Positions 29,303-41,576 of a stretch of DNA of 64,000 nucleotides are shown piece by piece. The stretch lies in contig CM063500.1 of the NCBI GenBank assembly GCA_032207245.1, positions 21,348,444-21,412,443 of the forward strand, read 5' to 3'. The notes beneath the pieces were generated by a model, which saw only the letters and a list, made by a program, of their open reading frames with translations, was not told the DNA's origin and did no database searches. Within the stretch, counting starts at the first letter, position 1. The number at the start of each line of letters is the position of its first letter. The DNA comes from Pardosa pseudoannulata. Its lineage: Eukaryota; Arthropoda; Arachnida; Araneae; Lycosidae. The position numbers were made by a program, and so were the translations under genes.

Positions 29303-31163
29303 CATATCAGGAATCACAGTTTTAAGGTATTTTTTTAATCAAAGAATTTTCGTAAATAAATGGAAAATAAAATACTTTGCTGTTTTGAAATTTAGTAAAT
29401 GTTTTTTTTTCTGCACAAATCTGAAAACTATTTGGAGAAAATAACAATCCACAATGGCATTAAAATGTTTTCGAGGCTTGCATTTTGTGAAGAAAGTTTC
29501 TGCAATTTTTAAAGATAAATATGCTTTATGTTAAGAAAATTTAGTCTAAACAGGCCGTGATTTTTATCTATGCAAACAAATTTCAAAATGTTTTCTTTAC
29601 GCTTCCATAGTTTTAGCAAAGTTGGTTGATTAAGGTTGCGGAATGTCTAAAAGGTTGTATCTACTTCATTTTTTTAACTTAATGTGGAAATGCTTTTACC
29701 GATGAAAATATTTAAAGATTTATTTAATTTGATATTTATTTTTCATATTATCTTTGACTTACGACAGTTATGTTAGGATATAACCTCAAAATCGTCGTAC
29801 TAATATATTTCTTTTTGCACAATGTGAGGAAAATATTAAATTTTAAATCATTTAGAATATAATAAAACTGTAAGTGTATGTAAACTGGCATACTCTTTTT
29901 TAAGGGGTCACATATCTCTGAAGAAGTTAAAACAAACCTTAAAGTATTAAAGAAGTAATTTTTTAATTAATTTTATATCGTATTTATATTATGAAAATAA
30001 TGTGATATAAAGGATTTTAGAACTAAATAAAATATTTTTTGTGTGATACCAAATATTTGAAACTTAACAAATGTATAGCTTTAGTACATGATTAAGTCGA
30101 TTTCTTACACACAGAATCAATCTTTAATACTTTAACTATAACCTCTAAAATGCTGATAAATCAATAAACGAAAATGCTACAAGTTGTTTCAGACATTTTA
30201 TTGTTTTTAACATCATATATGAATGAACAAATTATTCATCAAATTATAATTATTATTTATCAAAATGACCTATTTTGAGTAATTTATTGTTTCTCATATT
30301 GCAGTTTACGAATATATTATAACATTTTATACTAACGTTAAAAAAGGTTTTAAATAAAATAGATTTAATATTTTTTAAAAAAGCAGGAAAGATATATATG
30401 TGTGTCATGATATTTTTATACTAAAAATTTACCAGTTTAATTATATTTATCTTGAAATAATTTTCTGCTTATTCTGTCTTTTCTAGCAACCCTGGTGAAT
30501 ATCTTTGTTTACCTTTTTGATTTGGCGTATTTGCTCCGCCAAATTTTCGGTTGTGTTAAGCAGTTTTCATCTGAGGTAGATATAGACAAATTCACATATA
30601 TTGCCTATATTAGATTTCTATATAAAAATTCATAATCTACAGTGTTTCGCAAAGTGCCAGATATATCTAGTTGAAGAAATTCTATTTATTGTAAATAAAT
30701 CTCAAATATCGTATTTAATATTTGCCTTATTACAGAAACTAGATTGACACGTCAACAATCCGAAGTGACGATGAAAGGAACAGGCGAAAGTTTATTATGT
30801 TAGGATATATATCTTACTCTAAGAGTATGTTCCTTTCGCATAATCCTTAGTTATTTGATATTTAAATTTAAGAGTCCCTCTTATTTCGGTAGAGGAACTT
30901 TAATATTAAATATAAGGAATGATTGAATATGCTTTCCCCGATATTTCCGAAATGATTTCATTTGTACATAATAAACTCATGCCGTAAAATCTGTTCCTTT
31001 GCATAAAAAGTAGCATTCCAGATTTATAAAATGCAAGAAATTCATAAATTTTGTTTTCGTATTATTTTGCTATGCATCTCTTTCTTTGAAATATTTATTT
31101 TTTTAGAAATATAAATATTTTTTAACTGCATATCGCGTATAGTTTAAATGATTTTTTTATGTT

Positions 31164-31311
31164 AAATGCTTGCGCGAATGTTGCAGAATCCAGACTCCGA
31201 CGTAATTTAATAAATTTTAAGCTTTTGATTTTGATTTATAAAGCTTAACAAAAATTTACTTTAATCTTTTAATACCGTATTCTGCAGTTTGCCCGAAAGG
31301 GGATTACGTGG
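31164..31311. other. 148-bp conserved core, unit 3
   Basis: By eye identical to unit 4 over 148 bp, although the flanking parts of the units differ. Confidence 0.8.
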
Positions 31312-31954
31312 CATATAACGAATCATAGTTTTAAGGTATTTTTTTAATGAAAGAATTTTCGTAAATAAATAGAGAATAAAATAATTTGCTCTTTTGAAAT
31401 TTAGTAATTTTTTTTTCTGTAAAAATCTGAAAAGGATTTAGAGAAAATAACAATCCACAATGGCATTAAAATGTTTTCCAATCTTGCATTTTGTGAAGAA
31501 AGTTTCTGCAATTTTTAAAGATAAATATGTTTTATGTTAAGGAAATTCAGTCTAAAGAGGCCGTGAGTTTTTTCTATGCAAACAAATATCAAAATGTTTT
31601 GGTTTCGCTTCCACAGTTTTAGCAAGGGTCGTTGATTAAGGTTGCGGAATGTCTAAAAGGTTGTATCTATTTCATTTTTGTTAACTGATTGTTTAAATAC
31701 TTTTACCGATGAAAATATTTGAAGATTTATTTAATTTGATATTTATTTTTCATATTATTTTTGACTTACGATATTTACATTAGGATATAACGTAAAAAGC
31801 TTCTTGTTGTGCCAATCAATGTATTTCTTTTTTCAAAATGTGAGGAAAATGTTAAATTTTAAATCATTTAGGATATAATAAAACTTTAAGAAAATGTAAA
31901 TTGGTATACTCTTTTTTTAAGCTGTCACATATCCTTGAAGAAGTTAAAACATAC

Positions 31955-32285
31955 TTTAAGGTATTAAATAAGTTATTTTTAAAATTAATTTTATGTCATA
32001 TTTATGTTATAATTATAATTTAATTAAAGGTTTTTAGAACTAAATAAAATATTTTTGTTGTAAGATATAATAAAATAAGATATAATAAATAGTTTGTAAT
32101 TAAGATGTAATAAAACTGTAAAAGAAGGTAAATAACTCTTTTTTAAGGAGACACATATCCCTGAAGAAGTTAAAACATACTTTAAGGTATTAAATAAGTT
32201 ATTTTTAAAATTAATTTTATGTCATATTTATGTTATAATTATAATTTAATTAAAGGTTTTTAGAACTAAATAAAATATTTTTTAT
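31955..32285. repeat. Local ~226-bp tandem duplication within unit 3
   Basis: GGTATTAAATAAGTTATTTT through AACTAAATAAAATATTTTT occurs at about 31960 and again at 32187. It explains the greater length of this unit. Confidence 0.85.
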
Positions 32286-33400
32286 GTGATACCAAATATT
32301 TGAAATTTATCAAATGTATAGCTTTAGTGCATGATTAAATTAATTCCTTATACACAAAATGTTTAATACATTAACTAGAAAGGCTAAAATGTTACAAAAT
32401 CAATAAACAAAATGCTACAATTTGCTCCAGAAGTTTTATTGTCTTTAACATTATAAATGAATGGACATAGTAGTGATCAAATTATATTTGTTATTTAACA
32501 AAATGACCTATCTTGTGTAATTTATAGTATCTCATATTGTATCTTACGAATATATTATAACATTTTAGACTGGTATAAAAAAGATTTTAAATAAAATAGG
32601 TTTAAAATTTTTTAAAAATGCATGAAAGATATATATGTGTTTAATGATATTTTTATCCTAAAGATTAACCAGCTTAATTATATTTATCTTGAAATAATTT
32701 TCTGGTTATTCTATCTTTTGTAGCAACCCTGGTGAATATCTTTGTTTACGTTTTTGATTTGTTGACGTTGATCCGCCAATGTTCCGGTTGAGTTAAGTAG
32801 TTTTCAGCTGAGAGTAGATATAAACAAATTCACATATATTGCCTATATTAGACTTCTATATAAAAATTCATAATCTACAGTGTTTCGCAACTCACCAGAT
32901 ATCTCTAGTTGAAGAAATTCTATTTATTGCAAATAAATCTCAAATATCGTATTTAATATTTGCCTTATTACAGAAACTAGATTGACAAGGCAACAATCCT
33001 AACTGAAGATGAAAGAAACAGGCGAAAGTTTATTATGTTAGGATATATATCTTACTCCAAGAGTATGTTCCTTTCACATAATCCTTAGTTATTTGATATT
33101 TAAATTTAAGAGTCACTCTTATTTCGGTAGAGGAACTTTAATATTAAATATAAGGAATGATTGAATATTCTTTCCCCGTTATTTCCGAAAGGATTTCATT
33201 TGTATATAATAAACTCATGCCGTAAAATCTGTTCCTTTGCATAAAAAGTAGCATTCCGGATTTATAAAATGCAAGAAATATATAAATTTTGTTTTCGTAT
33301 ACTTTTGCTATGCATCTCTTTCATTGAAATATTTCTTTTTTAAGAAATATAATTTTTTTTAACTGCATTTCGCGTATAGTTTAAAAGATTTTTTTATGTG

Positions 33401-33548
33401 AAATGCTTGCGCGAATGTTGCAGAATCCAGACTCCGACGTAATTTAATAAATTTTAAGCTTTTGATTTTGATTTATAAAGCTTAACAAAAATTTACTTTA
33501 ATCTTTTAATACCGTATTCTGCAGTTTGCCCGAAAGGGGATTACGTGG
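33401..33548. other. 148-bp conserved core, unit 4
   Basis: Matches unit 3 exactly by eye, including the short ORF and the AAGCTT hairpin. Confidence 0.8.
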
Positions 33549-34790
33549 CATATCAGGAATCACAGTTTTAAGGTATTTTTTTAATCAAAGAATTTTCGTA
33601 AATGAATGGAAAATAAAATACTTTGCTCTTTTGAAATTCAGTAAATGTTTTTTTTCTGTACAAATCTGAAAAGGATTTGAAGAAAATAACAATCCACAAT
33701 GGCATTAAAATGTTTTCGATGCTTTCATATTCTGAACAAAGTTTCTGCAATTTTTAAAGATAAATATGCTTTATGTTAAGAAAATTCAGTCTAAAAAGGT
33801 CGTGATTTTTATCTATGAAAAACAAATATCAAAATGTTTTCGTTACGCTTTCACAGTTTTAGCAAGGTAGGTTGATTAAGAATGCGGAATGTTTAAAAGA
33901 TAGTAACTACTTCATTTTTGTTAACTGATTGTGGAAATGCTTTACCGATGAAAATATTTAAAGATTTATTTAATTTGATATTTATTTTTCATATTACTTT
34001 TGATTTACGACATTTACGTTAGGATATAACGTAAAATACTTCTCGTCGTACCAATGTTTTCTTTTTGCAAAATGCGAGGAAATGTTAAATTTTAAATCAT
34101 TTAGGATATAATAAAACTGTAATCTAAATTGGCATACTCTTTTTAAAGGGGTCACATATCCCTAAAAAAATTAAAATATACCTTAAGCTATTAAAGAAGT
34201 TATATTATGTCTAATTTTATGTCATATTTATGTTATAATAATTTGATTTAAAGGATTTTAGAGCTAATTAAAATATAGTTGTCTGTTAACAAATATTTAA
34301 AATTCATCAAATGTATAGCTTTAGTATATGATTAAGTCGATTACGTATACACAAAACCTTTAGTACTTTAACTATAAACGCTAAAATTTCCCTAAATCAA
34401 TAAACGAAAATGCTACACGTTGTTTCAGACATTTTATTGGTTTTAACATCATAAATGAATGAACAAAGTATTGATCAAATTATATTTGTTATTTAACAAA
34501 ATGACCTATCTTGCGTAATTTATAGTATCTCATATTGCATCTTACGAATATATTATAACATTTTAGACTAATGTTAAAATAGATTTTAAATAAAATAGGT
34601 TTAAAATTTTTCTAATCAGGCATGAAAACTATATATGTATGTAATATGTTTATCCTAAAAATTAACCAACATTATGTCAATCTTGATATAATTATCTGGC
34701 TATTCTATCCTTTTTTAGAAACCCTTGTGAATATCTTTGTTAATTTGGTGAATTCTCTCCGCTAAGCTACCGGTTGCGTAAGTAAATTAA

Positions 34791-35049
34791 AATATCACCA
34801 TATTTAAACAAGGTCATCATCGTTACCCAAGTGACATGTAATTACACTTATGGTTGGTTGGCTCAGACTATTTAGCCGAGATGTACATGTTTTGTGGACA
34901 GACGTCCTTCGGGTTCCCCAATAAACTGCGTTCTTTTTAATCCCGAGGATTTTTTGTTCAACGAGGAATTTTTAATCGACTACGATTCGCCATAACTCCA
35001 TGTTACGTGAAGATGGACTTCCTTCCCTTTGTGATGAAACAAAAAACTC

Positions 35050-35050
<1 letters not shown>
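34791..35050. other. Unique spacer, nothing recognised
   Basis: Contains GGTTGGTTGGCTCAGACT near 34853 and a GC-richer patch, perhaps an old retroposon fragment. No boundaries were found. Confidence 0.35.

Positions 35051-35114
<64 letters not shown>
35051..35114. repeat. (TA)n microsatellite
   Basis: About 64 bp of pure TA. Confidence 0.96.
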
Positions 35115-35116
<2 letters not shown>

Positions 35117-35270
35117 GTTTGTGTGTGTATTTTTAAACACTTGGTGTCTGTTAAAACTATCATTAGTTCTATATAATTAAAAGGAGAAACTGTGATAGTA
35201 TTTGTTAAAGTTTAATACAAATTTAAAAATTAATACTTTATCTAGATATTACAGAATAATACGTCGAGTA

Positions 35271-35565
35271 ACGACTAATTTCCGTGTTCGTTAAAGGTTA
35301 CAGGGGCACGTAATATAGATTCGTGGTCATAATGTCATCCAAGCTCTCACTTGATACTTTTGTTGGTGGCAGTTCAAGTCTATAGGTCTTCTGCTTGGTA
35401 CCTGCCTCAAAATTACGAGGACGTACTTGAGCGAAGTCGTTTTTTCACCTTAATGGTTCTCATTAAAACGAAAGACACACCCCTTAACCTTAATACGCGA
35501 GCCTTAGGCTCAATCGTCCTTGGTTTGTCCAAGTAGTATGAGAAACAAAAACAACGACTAATTTC
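35271..35565 (+). mobile_element. 5'-truncated SINE with 12-bp TSD
   Basis: The insert 35283-35553 lies between perfect ACGACTAATTTC duplications (35271-35282 and 35554-35565). It starts CGTGTTCGTTAAAGGTTACA, the segment that follows the tRNA-like head in the SINEs at 9078 and 11864, and ends in an A-rich GAGAAACAAAAACA tail. The tRNA head is missing, consistent with 5' truncation during reverse transcription. The 61-codon ORF inside (35351-35536) is part of the SINE body. Confidence 0.8.
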
Positions 35566-35789
35566 GACTTTTTAAGAGGTACGTGACCACTAATATTGAG
35601 ACATTTTATTGGGTTGACACAATGTACAAAAGAAATATGGAATTAGTAAAATAATAAAAGTATCTAAAAGTATTAAGGATTTACAAATAATTTTATTTAC
35701 GGAGTTACACTTTATATCAAGAGTGAACCAATTTAATATTCTCAGCTTTGTTAAAAATGTTACCTGTTTTGTAAGATCAGAAGAACTTT

Positions 35790-35821
35790 AAATCTCTATA
35801 CCTAGGTAGATATAGAGATTT
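35790..35821. repeat. Perfect 11-bp inverted repeat
   Basis: AAATCTCTATA, then CCTAGGTAGA, then TATAGAGATTT. The half CTAGGTAGATATAGA recurs directly at 35830-35844. Confidence 0.75.
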
Positions 35822-35849
35822 ATCTATATCTAGGTAGATATAGACATTT

Positions 35850-36626
35850 CAAATTTAATTCATTGTTAGCAAATTAAAATATTCTCCTCACTGGTAAGAC
35901 AGACATTTCTTATCTTGATGTCTTTTTTTCGAAGTTGGCCCGTATGAAAAATTGAAAACCACTGGATTATAAATTAATTTTATAAGAGTTTATATAACTA
36001 GTTATTGATACATTTTAAATGTTAATCACTAGCGAAAATTTGCAATGTGTCTGAAAAATATTGTAAGGATTTAAAAATTGTTATTTAATTCCTTTTTGGA
36101 ATTAAATAAAGTTTCTAAAAATAATTAAAAAATAATTTTAAAAGTTCTACTAAAATAAATTTACTAAAATAAAGTTTGAAAATTTCAGCAAATTTTATTT
36201 AATGTGATTTTTTTTAACCTTTATTCTCACTTATTTTCCAAAAGTTTAATTGTCTGGTAGCCCTACAGTCAATTTTGGTTTACACGAGAGCTTATGAGAA
36301 AGCAATCTATAACTTAAATCTAGTTATAAATTCTCTAGTTATGATTTTTCTGAATAATGGAACTGGTGTCTACAGATTATGGGAAGGTAGCATCGTATTA
36401 TTTCTAACACAGTCTGATGATTTCCATTTGACACTTTATTGTTAACATTCAGAATAATCAGAAAATGAGTATACATTTGAAAAAGTAATAATTTACTTTA
36501 CAATTGAGATAGAGAAATAAAATTTAACAAGCATTCTTGGAATGCTATTCAGTTCTGTTGTAATCACAGAAAATGGTTCAAAAAATGACCAACATATAAC
36601 ACTCTTTTTGATAAGGAAAGCAACAT
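35850..36626. other. AT-rich non-coding DNA, nothing recognised
   Basis: No gene or repeat family was recognised between the inverted repeat and the transposase remnant. Confidence 0.4.
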
Positions 36627-37730
36627 TTAGTATTCTTCAATAGCTAGTAGTCTAGGGTTAACGTTGTGAACAATACTATACCTCATATCTGTATTTATGG
36701 GGAGGCATTGACGTTGGATGTTGCCTTTTGGTATCTTTACTAATATCGGACAATCACGGTAGATATGCGACTTCAGGTAATTCCAGAGCCAATAATCACA
36801 TGATGTGGGATCTGAGGACGTGTGATGCCAAGCATGACACTGGTGGCCAAACTGGATCATCATGAAATAACGTGTACACTCTACCAATATGATGGTGTCA
36901 GCGAAATTCTGTATAAAAATCGTACTTTCCAGCTGGAGTTTATTAATGGGCTAGGGATGATGTAATTCACTACCATATCGGCATACCACATACCCGTCAC
37001 TCTAACAGTTATAAAACCAGAATCACGCATGAACCTGAAGAAAATAAAGATTTGTCCGATAACGATAGATGTAGTAAATAAGCATTACACCATAATTTTC
37101 TCGTCGTGTAGTGTGCTCGAAAATTTTGGGATTTTTAGTAGTCCAAATTCTACAGACACTAGGAGTATGAAATGGACGTCGCTGGTCCACAGCACGTTAG
37201 ACATCCAATTGCCAATTTCCTCCATCTTTTAAAACGTCCAAACTGCGAATGATCTCCACTTCCCAAAATCGCTGAGAAGCAGTTCTTAATGAGGCTGGCA
37301 CTCGTAATGTAAGCCTTAGTGATACTCAAACAGTAAAGAATGGAATGCCAGTGAGACGTGCGACTTGAAGGGCACTGACTTCCCCAATTGTAAACGAAAC
37401 AGCTACTATCTTCATTTCTTTCTGAATAATCTCACAACTTTAGCATTTATGCTCCGTCGGCCACTACGCACCCCATCGTCTAATCAACATATCATCTGGA
37501 CATAACCCACAGCTTCGAACTTCAAAATCATTCTCTTGACAGCTGTAATTGTCATATCATTTTTATCCGTTCGAATACCCTTCCTATGCCGATAGGGTCG
37601 TAAAGCTTCAGTAGCACATTTCTTATTCTGATAGTACAGCTTTACTAAAAGTAACGTCAACATCCTGTGATTTTTGGTCTATCTGATTTGCTCTCTCATT
37701 ATATATAAGATTTTCATGCAGCGTCACTGA
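36627..37730 (-). pseudogene. Degenerate mariner/Tc1-superfamily transposase
   Basis: Read on the minus strand, the most telling piece is CDYWLWNYLKSHIYRDCP, near the third catalytic position of a D,D,E/D transposase. Upstream in the expected order are ITVRVTGMWYADMVVNYIIP, a LLKIPKFSSTLHDEKIMV block and DGVRSGRRS with VARLTGIPF in the N-terminal part. Frames switch several times and stops interrupt most blocks. It is an old dead copy. TIRs were not located, so the element limits are approximate. Confidence 0.7.
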
Positions 37731-38349
37731 CATTTTACTGTCCAGAGACATCTGTTGGCCATTGTTTGAACTTTATTTTGTGGTTACAATATAACCCCAC
37801 GTTATTGCAAGTATGTGTGTCAAGTTTTACATCTCTAATTTCTTACCTACATTAATTCTAAATTATCATTTTTTCAAAGTTGTACTCATTTTCGGGTCAC
37901 TTGTTGCTAATAGATAAATAAAGGACATCCGATTACAACCGATCAAAGCTGTCATCTGTACCAAAAGAAAGGATATACTACTTTGCTGAATACTTTAAAA
38001 TCTAATGCGAAGTATCAAAATGGTGTGTGATTACTATAATATTAATCTGCTCTAAGAAGTTTAACTCTCACAAATTTATCTTCTAAAACATAAATTTTAT
38101 CCTGTTGTTAGATCATTATTTATTTACTTTCTAAAACACTTCAAACACACTAAAACCCCACTTAAAGCGTTATATAGATTCATATGAATATTCAATTATA
38201 ATCTAACATATTTTCTTATGATTGTATGCTAATACAAAAAATGATTTATCTAAAGCAAAAACAAACGTTATATACCAAGATTTTAAAATTCTAGAAGTGA
38301 ATATTTTATAGTTTATTTAGAAAAGAATTATAAGAGGGTTAGAACTTTA
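37731..38349. other. AT-rich non-coding DNA, nothing recognised
   Basis: Spacer between two transposase remnants; it may contain an undetected terminus of the first. Confidence 0.35.
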
Positions 38350-38362
38350 ATAGTTCAACTAT

Positions 38363-38815
38363 TTATTTACATGGAATATAAAACTGATTAATGTCACCAT
38401 GTTTTACAGTCCTTCTATATAGTCTCATGCATTGTGTAAAACCCGTTTCCAACGATGTGGAAGTCACAGAACACCTGCAGTAACACCTGTTTTGTTGATA
38501 GTTCAAATGCACCCGTCTATTGACACAAGAATCTCTGAAACAGTTCTGAAGGAATGCCATTAAGTGGTTCCTTCATCATACCAATTAAGTCAGAAGAGCT
38601 TAGATCTGTGGAGTAAGCTTGATGGTAAAGTACTTCCCAGCCGCCCCACCAATCGAACAAATCAGTCACAGTTTGCACTATATGTGGCAAGAATCTCAGA
38701 AACAGTTCTAAAGCGAATGCCTCGAAGTGGTTCCTTCATCTTAGGAATTAAGACAAATTCACAAGGGCTTAGACCTGGAGAGTTAGGTAGATAGTAAAGC
38801 CCTAGATGATGTCGT
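38363..38815 (-). pseudogene. Mariner-like transposase C-terminal remnant, internally duplicated
   Basis: The minus strand reads NSPGLSPCEF, then KMKEPLRGIRFRTVSEI. A second, more decayed copy follows and continues LPHRWKRVL...DYIEGL. These are the end of the catalytic domain and the C-terminus of a mariner-type (DD34D) transposase. The two partial copies (38690-38815 and about 38525-38650) share GATGAAGGAACCACTT and TCTGAGATTCTT-like strings. The stops and shifts show it is dead. Confidence 0.75.
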
Positions 38816-39179
38816 GTAGTCCTCGTTTTTATTTGAGTATTAACCTGAGATGAAATGTATAGTGGGATTTTATTTAGATTGCGTTGCGTTGTGTAGAAGT
38901 ATTTTAGTACTAAATTTAACCATAGGTTCTGAGAAACTACAGACATAAGATATGAAAATGAACTAAAAGCTAAATTAAAAGTATCTGAAACTAGCTTAAT
39001 ATAAAAAAGTAAATTTATTACAATATATAAACATCTATGTAAACACAAACGGATTCTAATTTTCATAAAATATGCTTTATCAACACCTTCTAAATTAGTT
39101 CTGACAATAATTTTTCAATACTTAGGTAATTATGTAAATATAAGAGAGAGGACCTAATCTCAATTTCAAAATGTATGTA

Positions 39180-39850
39180 AAAGGGGGTACCTTTGGGAGT
39201 TAAAATGGTGTGCCCGGAACACTGCTGGTTGATGGCATTTCAGGATTGGGTATATATGGATCTTCCGTTGGTCTAGTCAGGGGCTTCCTCCTGTGTGTTT
39301 GGGGTGCGGCCGTGCTATTTGATACAGGAACACTTCCCGTCGGACTTGACTGGACTCTTGAACACGTTCCGTCGGACTTCTCTCCTCGTCTGGACTACCG
39401 AACACCTTCTCTCGGACTTCCGAACACCTTCCGTTGGACTTGTTTAGTCTACTCGACTCCCGAACCTCTTCTGTCGGAATTGTCTAGTCTACTCGACTCC
39501 CGAACCTCTTCTATTGGACTTCCGAACACCTTCCATCGGACTTTCTCCTCGTCTCGACTATCGAACATCTTCTAACTTTTTTAGATGTTTCTTATTTCAT
39601 TAATTTCATCCTTGTCCACTCTTCCTTCTTATCGTCCTATCGGGATAGTTGTAAGAATCTAATTGGTCTGCTTAATCCCGCCTTGAGACCGCCAACGTGG
39701 AAAGCCTTATCCCTTCTAATTGGGCACTGTCCCTTAGGGACTCATAAATACTCCACAAAGGTACATTCTTATTTAATGTCAAGTACGGAGACGGGATTCT
39801 AATCTAGGACTGGAGTCAGAACCCCGCCCGAGATCACTGTACAAGACAAC
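39180..39850 (+). mobile_element. LTR-like GC-richer insert with minisatellite
   Basis: This is a GC-richer block between the C-terminal and N-terminal remnants of a mariner-like transposase. It begins near TGTGCCCGGAACACTG (39210) and ends near GATCACTGTACAAGAC. Composition and position suggest an inserted LTR or similar element. No duplication or TG/CA ends were proven. The 121-codon ORF (39210-39575) runs through the minisatellite and is probably not a gene. Confidence 0.35.
39339..39573. repeat. Minisatellite, seven units of 22-40 bp
   Basis: Units begin GTCGGACTT (or GTTGGACTT, ATTGGACTT) and end CGAACACCTTC or CGAACCTCTTC. Short (22 bp) and long (38-40 bp) versions are mixed. Confidence 0.8.
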
Positions 39851-39983
39851 AATATCCGTAGAATATAATTTTATGGTTCTCTATCTTTTTATACAGATGT
39901 GATGAGGTCAGATTTAGATCCCGAGCATTTTACTTCTTGTATGAATGAATCAATTATATTACTGATCTAAATAGCCTCATCAC

Positions 39984-40527
39984 AGATGACACTGTCCTAT
40001 TGTACGACTTCTGGCACATTGAATTTTTATCCAACTTCTTTTCTTGTTTCGAAAACGTCCTGACAACATTGTAGACCTCAAGCTAACACAAGGATCAGTT
40101 CGCACCACTCCGCATGCGTATGATGTAGGAAGGACAATTCTTTTTGCACAAATCCTGTCTTTCGGAGCAGCTTACAAATCGTTTGGCATAAATCACTGTC
40201 CATTAGTGCGGCAACATCATTCATTTCTGCATTCCTGACACTAAGACAACCTGGCGGATGCATGTCTGCCACATTTTGGAGTTGAAGTCTTTTACATATC
40301 TTGCTACAGTTCTGTAGGCAATGCAGATTCCCTGCAAGCTTCTTGAAGCCCTAGATGACATTGGCGTGATGTAAGACCTCTGGCCCATTCAATCTTTATA
40401 CTATTTTTCTTTTTCTTGTTTTGAAAACATCCTAACAACGCTTACTTTAGACCGCAAGCTAATACAAGGATCAGTTCTTTGCTTCACTCCGCATGCGTAT
40501 GACGTAGGAAGGACGATTCTTTTTGCT
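39984..40527 (-). pseudogene. Mariner-like transposase N-terminal remnants, two copies
   Basis: The minus strand starts with MFSKQEKEK near 40437, then IEWARGLTSRQCHLGLQEAC, LPYRTVARYVKDF and NDVAALMDSDLCQTICKLL. These are the N-terminal DNA-binding part of a SETMAR/mariner-type transposase. The start region is present twice (about 40358-40527 and 39984-40151), each with the TCCTTCCTAC and CGCATGCGGAG signature. The order and strand match the C-terminal remnant at 38363-38815, so both may derive from one locus split by the 39.2-39.85 kb insert. The central catalytic part is missing. Confidence 0.75.
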
Positions 40528-40878
40528 GAGAGGTAAGTTAGGTATGTAGCACATGTGTGGTATAAAAGATATTCTTTGTTTTTGTTACGTAGCGTCTTTA
40601 TAGCAGTGTTGCCACTATTAAAGTTCCAACCCTCGTAATTATTCAGACATCAATAATCCTCATTATAATTCCAAAATTATTTAACATTTTTATGCATATT
40701 TGATGTATACAATGTTGCAAAATTGCAAAGTGGGAAATTGGCATGTTTCTATTTAATAAAATATAAAATATGTAAAGGTTTGTAAATAACTTCAGCTGTT
40801 GTTTTTATAAACTATCAAATTTTAAGTCTCTACTAAAGGCTGTAATATGTGTTTCAGGCCTGGTGAAATTTCAAAAAC

Positions 40879-40880
<2 letters not shown>

Positions 40881-40915
<35 letters not shown>

Positions 40916-40916
40916 T
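40881..40916. repeat. (TA)n microsatellite, short
   Basis: About 34 bp of TA. Confidence 0.93.
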
Positions 40917-41475
40917 TTATATATACAAAAATTATTATATCGATCTCGTACTGCAGTGAAACAGTGTATATCAGAGTAATCCATGATGTCTAAAATTTAA
41001 TCAGCTTCCGGCAAATGCAAATCGTTTTCAAATGTAGAATATTTCCTCTATGTACAAATCTCGTAACGTAATTGCGAAAAGTTGTTATCCCTCTTACGTC
41101 ATCGGAGATGAAACGAATTCCATATGCGAAGAACCTAATTTGGAATTTGAAATTTGGAGTTTGAATTCTTACTTTCCATTATGCTGATTCTAGCGTTAGA
41201 AAATGCGCAATTTTAAGGCACTGATTCATTTGAATTACTTTGTCTCGAAATGGAAATAACACTGCTTTCCCATGCAAATTGTACGTATACCATTGCATAG
41301 TTATGTAACTGGTTTTAAACAGAGCTTCGACTAGATTAAAGTCAACTTAAATTAGAAAATTTTCAAAATAAGTTAAGAAGTTCTAAATTTTTTAATTGAT
41401 GGGATTGTATGCAAAACATAACTACCTCTTACAGTACTTGTAAAATTTTTATTTTAAATTTTCGAGATGCATTAT
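40917..41475. other. AT-rich non-coding DNA, nothing recognised
   Basis: Lead-in to the ~450-bp array; no gene was recognised. Confidence 0.4.
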
Positions 41476-41530
41476 GACTTATCATTTATGTGTGCAAGTT
41501 TAATACTGTACTGTAGATACTGTACTGTAG

Positions 41531-41576
41531 AGAGGTTAAGAAGTAAAACACAATTTGGTTTTACTTCTTAACCTCT
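41531..41576. repeat. Perfect 19-bp inverted repeat
   Basis: AGAGGTTAAGAAGTAAAAC, an 8-base loop, then its exact reverse complement. Both arms contain TTAA. It is present only in the first array unit. Confidence 0.9.

Larger units (their letters stand above)
26530..34790. repeat. Tandem array of four ~2-kb units
   Basis: AGCAACCCTGG (last copy diverged) starts at 28478, 30485, 32722 and 34717, giving periods of 2007, 2237 and 1995. The first unit starts about 26530 and the long third unit contains a local ~226-bp duplication. Divergence is low in the first third of each unit and higher in the rest. No full-length gene was recognised. Confidence 0.93.

Noticed and set aside
39210..39575. 121-codon ORF as a secreted or repetitive protein gene
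   Set aside because: Most of it is minisatellite within an LTR-like block, with no motif.
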